From Spirochaetales bacterium (GTDB lineage Bacteria; Spirochaetota; Spirochaetia; SZUA-6; DRHE01), in NCBI GenBank assembly GCA_016935715.1, contig JAFGQJ010000351.1, positions 1 through 9,186 of the forward strand: a stretch of DNA of 9,186 nucleotides. Direction: 5' to 3'. The position numbers and the translations under genes were made by a program. A model generated the notes under the pieces. The model saw nothing but the letters and a program-made list of their open reading frames with translations. It did not search any database and was not told the origin of the DNA. Positions 6,064 to 9,186 of the stretch are shown in pieces; the stretch's first letter is position 1; every line of letters begins with the position of its first letter.

Positions 6064-6924
6064 CTACCTCCTGGAAAGAGAGAGCATCGCCATGGAGACG
6101 GCCGTGGTGATCCCGAACAGCACCATCCCGGCGGCGGCCATGACCCCGAAGTTCAGGGTCTTGATCAGCTGGTCGTAGATGTAGTAGCCGAAAACGTAGG
6201 TGGATCTGCCCGGTCCTCCGGCGGTCAGGGGAATGATGATGTCGATCGTGCGGAAGGAAAACATGATGGTGATCATGAGCCCCACGAACATGGGTCCGCG
6301 GATCAGGGGCAGGCTGACGAACCCGAAGCGGGCCAGGGCTCCCGCCCCGTCGATCTTGGCCGCCTCGTACAGTTCCCTGTCGATGCTCAGCAGGGCCGCC
6401 AGAAGGATGATGCCCATGAAGGGGATCCGGGTCCAGCTGTCCGCGACGATCACCCCGACCATGGCCAGGCTGGTGTTGCTGTAGATGCTCAAGGGTTTGC
6501 CGATCAATCCCACCTTCATCAGCAGGTCGCTGACCACGCCGAAGTCAGGGCTGAAGATCCACTTCCAGATGATCCCCGAAACGATCGGCGGTACGGCCCA
6601 GGGGATGATCATCACGGAGCGGAATACGGCTGAGCCCCTGTGGATCCCGGCCAGTGCAAGGGCAAGGAGAATCCCCCCTACATAGGTCATGAGAGTCGTG
6701 CCGCCGCTGAACACGGCAGCTTTCTGGAGGCTGATCCACAGCAGGCGGTCCGAGAACAGCCTGCGGTAGTTGTCGATGCCGCCGAACACGATCGGAGAGA
6801 GATTGTCGTAGCGCAGGAAGCTGGTCACCACGAGCAAGCCGGCGGGAAACACCACCCACAGGAAAACCACAACGAGCCCCGGCACGTTGAGCAGGAAACC
6901 ATAGGTCTGATCCGAAATTTTCAC
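6064..6924 (-). CDS. ABC sugar transporter permease, MalF/UgpA/CUT1 type
   Basis: This 286-residue inner-membrane protein has about six transmembrane segments (first at about 12-34, last at about 258-282). It carries the EAA loop YEAAKIDGAG (186-195) with LP at 205-206, and the MalF-type signature PLTAGGPGRSTYVF (232-245). It is the first of the two permease subunits. The start is GTG at 6924, with GGGAGGG ending 4 bases upstream. The next in-frame ATG would remove the first membrane segment, so GTG is favoured. The gene lies downstream of a strong hairpin that separates it from the binding-protein gene. It ends inside the ribosome-binding site of the next permease, so the two are probably made in equal amounts. 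No ATP-binding subunit gene follows. Confidence 0.95.
   Translation of the reverse strand: MKISDQTYGFLLNVPGLVVVFLWVVFPAGLLVVTSFLRYDNLSPIVFGGIDNYRRLFSDRLLWISLQKAAVFSGGTTLMTYVGGILLALALAGIHRGSAVFRSVMIIPWAVPPIVSGIIWKWIFSPDFGVVSDLLMKVGLIGKPLSIYSNTSLAMVGVIVADSWTRIPFMGIILLAALLSIDRELYEAAKIDGAGALARFGFVSLPLIRGPMFVGLMITIMFSFRTIDIIIPLTAGGPGRSTYVFGYYIYDQLIKTLNFGVMAAAGMVLFGITTAVSMAMLSLSRR
6066..6072 (-). promoter_or_regulatory. Ribosome binding site of the second permease overlapping the stop of the first
   Basis: On the minus strand AGGAGGT (6072-6066) is a perfect Shine-Dalgarno sequence 7 bases before the ATG at 6058. Its last bases form the TAG stop (6066-6064) of the first permease gene. Ribosomes ending the first gene therefore finish on the initiation site of the second, a usual arrangement for subunits needed one to one. 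Confidence 0.75.
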
Positions 6925-6980
6925 CCGACCCTCCCTTCAACCAAAGGAGTCTGGTCTTCCGCGACGAGAAAAATGGTGGC

Positions 6981-7018
6981 GAGGGGTCTTCCCGCCGAAG
7001 CGGCGGGAAGTCCCCCTC
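6981..7018 (-). terminator. Strong hairpin between binding-protein and permease genes (attenuator or mRNA 3' stabiliser)
   Basis: A perfect 9-bp inverted repeat, CTTCCCGCC (6988-6996) and GGCGGGAAG (7002-7010), has a 5-base loop. It is extended across one T-T mismatch by GGGG (6983-6986) pairing with CCCC (7012-7015). On the transcribed strand the stem is followed about 7 bases later by TTTTT, so it is an imperfect factor-independent terminator. It lies 23 bases after the binding-protein stop and 57 bases before the permease start. Hairpins in this position in sugar-transport operons reduce read-through or protect the upstream message. The binding protein is then made in excess over the permeases. 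Confidence 0.7.
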
Positions 7019-7040
7019 GGTTGATCGTACGGTTCGGGCG

Positions 7041-8444
7041 CTACTCCGGTACGGCGTAGTCGTCCAAACGGGTCTGGAGCTCTTCCAGGGCCGCCATGGG
7101 CTGCATCTTGCCGGTGACGACGTTGGCGAAGTACTCCATCATGATGTCCGTCAGAGCCCGGCCGGCCGGAGGAAAGGTTTCCAGCACGGCGTTGGCCATG
7201 GCCGCCTTGCGCTCCTCGGGCACGGGAATGTTCTGGGCCGCCGGGGAATCGTACACGGTCAGCACGGAAGCCTCGTTTCCTTCATCGATCAGCTCGCGGT
7301 AGGCCGCCTCGTAGCTGCGCATGAAGTCCAGGAACAGCATGGAGGCCGCTATCTGGTTGTCGTCGATGAAGCGGTTGATCATGTACCCGTCGATGTCGAA
7401 ATACGAGGCGTGGTAGGTATCGGGCATGGAGGCGTCCCACTTGGGCGGAGGCGCTACGGCCCAGTCACCCTGGATCGCCGGCGCGTTGGCCGGATTCTTG
7501 TAGCGGTTGGCGTCCACCGTGTGGGTCATGATCATGGCCGCTTTGCCGACGCCGAACAGGTCGGCGACCTGCATCCAGGAGTACTCCAGCACGGAGGCGG
7601 GCGCGCTCTTGTCCACCAGAACCATATCGCTCAGCATCTTCAGGGCGTTCGTGCCTTCCGGGCTGTCCACGACCAGGCGCTGGCGCTTCGTGTCTACGAT
7701 CCTGCCGCCCTGGGAGTAGACCAGGTCCCGGAACGGGTAGATGATGTCCATCTCTCCGCCGGCGGAGAAGACGTAGCCCCACATATCCCGTGTGGTCACC
7801 CTCCTGGCTATCTGCCGAAGCTCCTGCCACGTTTCGGGAGGATTCGGCACGACCGACGGCCGGTAGTAGAGCATCATGGTCTTGGTCTGGCCGATGGAGC
7901 CGTAGATATGGCCGTCCGGAGCGGTCAGCCCGTCTTTGAGCGGGCCGGCGTAGTATTTCCAGACGTTCGGGTCATCCCAGATGGCGTCGATCGGATGGAG
8001 CCAGCCGCCGCCGACCATCTGCATATAGGTGGTTGGGTGGTCGTAGCACAGCACGTCCACAGCATCGCTCCTGGCCGAGAAGATCGAAACGGTTTTGGCC
8101 ACGATGGGCGGCTCGGCCCACCCGAGAAGATCGACCTCGATTCCGGTCAGCTCCGAGAATCTCTTGGCGTTGGCTACGGTGGCCGGGTCGTGCTGCAAGG
8201 CTCCGAAGTTGGAGACCTTGATCTTGCTGACTCCCGCTACGGCCTCCTTCCAGCCGGCGGGCAGCGCGTACTGCCTGCCGCTGATCCGTACGTTGATCGG
8301 ATTCGGGGAGTTCCACTGGATCAGCTCGTAGGCCGGAACTGCCGCAGCTCCCTCGGCTTCCGGGGCCGGCTCCTTGGCCCCCCCGGCGCCCAGGGCCATG
8401 GCGACGAACAGCAGAACGAGTGCACTGAGAAACCACTTTTTCAT
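7041..8444 (-). CDS. ABC transporter extracellular solute-binding protein, family 1 (carbohydrate)
   Basis: This 467-residue secreted protein should bind the substrate in the periplasm and deliver it to the two permeases encoded downstream. It begins MKKWFLSALVLLFVAMALGA, a clear signal peptide, followed by a low-complexity linker rich in Gly, Ala, Glu and Pro (about 20-36). No cysteine forms a lipobox, so it is probably cleaved by signal peptidase I or left as an N-terminal anchor. The mature part has the length, aromatic-rich composition and local patterns of MalE/UgpB-like proteins (for example LTGIEVDLL near the start, and VGKAAMIM before the hinge region). ATG at 8444 has a perfect AGGAGGT (8456-8450) 5 bases upstream. 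The same frame is open for 22 more codons upstream, but these overlap the promoter. It is the first gene of the operon. The substrate cannot be deduced. Confidence 0.92.
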   Translation of the reverse strand: MKKWFLSALVLLFVAMALGAGGAKEPAPEAEGAAAVPAYELIQWNSPNPINVRISGRQYALPAGWKEAVAGVSKIKVSNFGALQHDPATVANAKRFSELTGIEVDLLGWAEPPIVAKTVSIFSARSDAVDVLCYDHPTTYMQMVGGGWLHPIDAIWDDPNVWKYYAGPLKDGLTAPDGHIYGSIGQTKTMMLYYRPSVVPNPPETWQELRQIARRVTTRDMWGYVFSAGGEMDIIYPFRDLVYSQGGRIVDTKRQRLVVDSPEGTNALKMLSDMVLVDKSAPASVLEYSWMQVADLFGVGKAAMIMTHTVDANRYKNPANAPAIQGDWAVAPPPKWDASMPDTYHASYFDIDGYMINRFIDDNQIAASMLFLDFMRSYEAAYRELIDEGNEASVLTVYDSPAAQNIPVPEERKAAMANAVLETFPPAGRALTDIMMEYFANVVTGKMQPMAALEELQTRLDDYAVPE

Positions 8445-8481
8445 AAGGTACCTCCTTGGACAGTGGTATGAAACATTGAAA

Positions 8482-8510
8482 ATTCTAAATCCCCTCTGGC
8501 GCGATGTCAA
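8482..8510 (-). promoter_or_regulatory. Sigma-70 promoter of the sugar-uptake operon
   Basis: On the minus strand a perfect TTGACA (8510-8505) is separated by 17 bases from TAGAAT (8487-8482), a 5-of-6 match to TATAAT. Transcription should start near 8475, leaving a leader of about 30 bases with the AGGAGGT ribosome site. It lies between the GntR-family gene and the first operon gene, where the regulator would be expected to act, but no convincing palindromic operator overlaps the promoter itself. Confidence 0.78.
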
Positions 8511-8545
8511 GGAAAAGCCCCGGTGATCATGAGCAACTCCTTTCC

Positions 8546-8567
8546 CCGGTCGATCGTGTCGGACCGG
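8546..8567. repeat. Imperfect dyad between regulator gene and operon promoter
   Basis: CCGGTC (8546-8551) and GACCGG (8562-8567) are perfect inverted arms separated by 10 bases. The dyad begins 36 bases upstream of the -35 box of the operon promoter and 7 bases past the stop of the regulator gene. It could be a regulator binding site or a weak hairpin ending the regulator transcript; no T-run follows. With 6-bp arms in GC-rich DNA it may be chance. Confidence 0.3.
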
Positions 8568-8573
8568 ATACGC

Positions 8574-9186
8574 TTATTCCAATGATCGAAACAGCTCGCC
8601 CCGGATGATGTGGCTCCTGCTGCGTCCCAGGTGATCCTCCAGCAGCTCTACGCTCTGAGCTGAATTCTCGGCAAGCTTTTCCGCGATCCGACTGTGGTCC
8701 CGGAAGGTCTCGCTGATATTCGGTGGAACCCCTATTCTATAGATGAAGGCCATGTTCAGGTGAAGATTGACCTCCCGGTAGAATTTTTGCAGGTAGTCAT
8801 TGCCGGCCAGGTTGCACAGCTCCGTGTGGAACTGGAGGTCCAGGTAGATGTAACGGTTCGTATCGTCGACGGAGGGCGTCCCATCGTTGATCGTTTTCAT
8901 CTCGTCAACGATCGCACTTATCGGGTGCAGGTCATTTTCGCATACCCTCCGGTAAGCCAGTTCCACGGCATGGAGCTCCAGCAGCTCCCGCATGTCGACG
9001 GCGTCGAGAATGGATTTCTTGGTAGGGACCGTGAGAATACAATTGCTCCGGGGCTTTATGCGAACGATGTTTTCCATCTCCAGCTTCTTCAGAGCGTCCC
9101 GGACCGGCATCGTGCTCACATTCAGCTGCTCGGAGATTTTCTTGATGTTCAATCTTTCCCCGTATTTGATTTGCCCCTCGATTATC
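8574..9186 (-). CDS. GntR-family transcription regulator, FCD (FadR) subfamily, partial at N-terminus
   Basis: Codons are open from the TAA at 8576-8574 to the right edge, giving 203 visible residues. The first 10-20 are missing. The edge sequence reads EGQIKYGERLNIKKISEQLN, the start of a GntR winged helix-turn-helix, continued by VSTMPVRDALKKLE as the recognition helix. A TTG at 9152 is therefore not the true start, because it would cut the DNA-binding domain. The C-terminal part is an all-helical FCD ligand domain with the usual metal-binding set: Asp and His in LDLQFHTEL, His in RDHSRIAEKL, and His in EDHLGRSRSH. Such proteins are dimeric regulators, often repressors, of sugar-acid, polyol or amino-acid catabolism. 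The gene lies just upstream of and in line with the transport operon, whose promoter starts 64 bases past its stop. It probably controls that operon (inference). Confidence 0.93.
   Translation of the reverse strand, partial: IIEGQIKYGERLNIKKISEQLNVSTMPVRDALKKLEMENIVRIKPRSNCILTVPTKKSILDAVDMRELLELHAVELAYRRVCENDLHPISAIVDEMKTINDGTPSVDDTNRYIYLDLQFHTELCNLAGNDYLQKFYREVNLHLNMAFIYRIGVPPNISETFRDHSRIAEKLAENSAQSVELLEDHLGRSRSHIIRGELFRSLE

Noticed and set aside
8449..8456. AGGTACCT palindrome at the ribosome site of the binding-protein gene
   Set aside because: An 8-bp loopless palindrome created by the Shine-Dalgarno itself; too short to claim as an operator.
7410..8471. 353-codon plus-strand frame opposite the binding-protein gene
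   Set aside because: His/Gly/Val-rich shadow of a well-supported minus-strand gene with a perfect ribosome site and signal peptide.
8465..8487. Short direct repeats (GAAACATT / GAAAATTC) next to the operon -10 box
   Set aside because: Imperfect and AT-rich; no dyad symmetry of the kind expected for a GntR dimer.
8445..8510. 22-codon N-terminal extension of the solute-binding protein
   Set aside because: It overlaps the -35/-10 promoter elements and would hide the signal peptide. AGGAGGT points to ATG 8444.
9150..9152. TTG as the start of the GntR-family gene
   Set aside because: The in-frame residues upstream to the window edge continue the winged-helix domain, so the gene is truncated by the window rather than starting here.
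1..9186. Search for CRISPR arrays, tRNA or rRNA, transposase genes, attachment sites and toxin-antitoxin or defence genes
   Set aside because: No periodic repeats, cloverleaf-like sequences or mobile-element proteins were seen. All space is accounted for by the genes listed.

Overview
This window is GC-rich chromosomal DNA from a bacterium, most likely a spirochaete of the Spirochaeta/Sediminispirochaeta/Treponema type. Three things suggest this. The OmpA-like protein carries a GHTA variant in place of the usual GHTD motif and a long N-terminal region that I associate with spirochaetes. The sugar-binding protein has a signal peptide ending in a Gly-rich stretch without a lipobox cysteine. The sugar-transport gene set is also typical. 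The assignment rests on recalled family features, not on a search.

Layout: (1) 1-893, minus strand: the N-terminal part of a DEAD-box-like RNA helicase with badly eroded catalytic motifs, cut by the left edge. (2) 1034-2239, plus strand: a secreted or outer-membrane-associated protein with a C-terminal OmpA-like domain, transcribed divergently from the helicase. (3) 2280-3296, minus: ilvC, ketol-acid reductoisomerase, with a strong promoter of its own; a small GC-rich dyad lies between the convergent ends of genes 2 and 3. (4) 3396-8444, minus: a catabolic operon read from high to low coordinates, made of an extracellular solute-binding protein, two CUT1-type ABC sugar permeases, a zinc-dependent polyol/sugar dehydrogenase and a DeoC-like aldolase. 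(5) 8574-9186, minus: a GntR/FCD transcription regulator just upstream of that operon, cut by the right edge.

The operon reads as a small uptake-and-breakdown unit. The binding protein and two permeases import a sugar, polyol or sugar acid. The dehydrogenase oxidises a hydroxyl. The DeoC-family lyase probably cleaves the product. The regulator probably senses the substrate or an intermediate. No ATPase gene is present, so the transporter must use one encoded elsewhere. A strong hairpin between the binding-protein gene and the permease genes probably makes the binding protein more abundant than the membrane subunits. The substrate cannot be read from the sequence.

Three good sigma-70 type promoters with perfect TTGACA -35 boxes were found, in front of the operon, ilvC and the helicase gene. 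No RNA genes, insertion sequences, CRISPR arrays or phage genes were seen, and no stretch over 300 bases lacks a gene. The points most worth a second look are the degenerate helicase, the aldolase that lacks the usual DeoC phosphate-binding motif, and the unassigned catabolic module as a whole.
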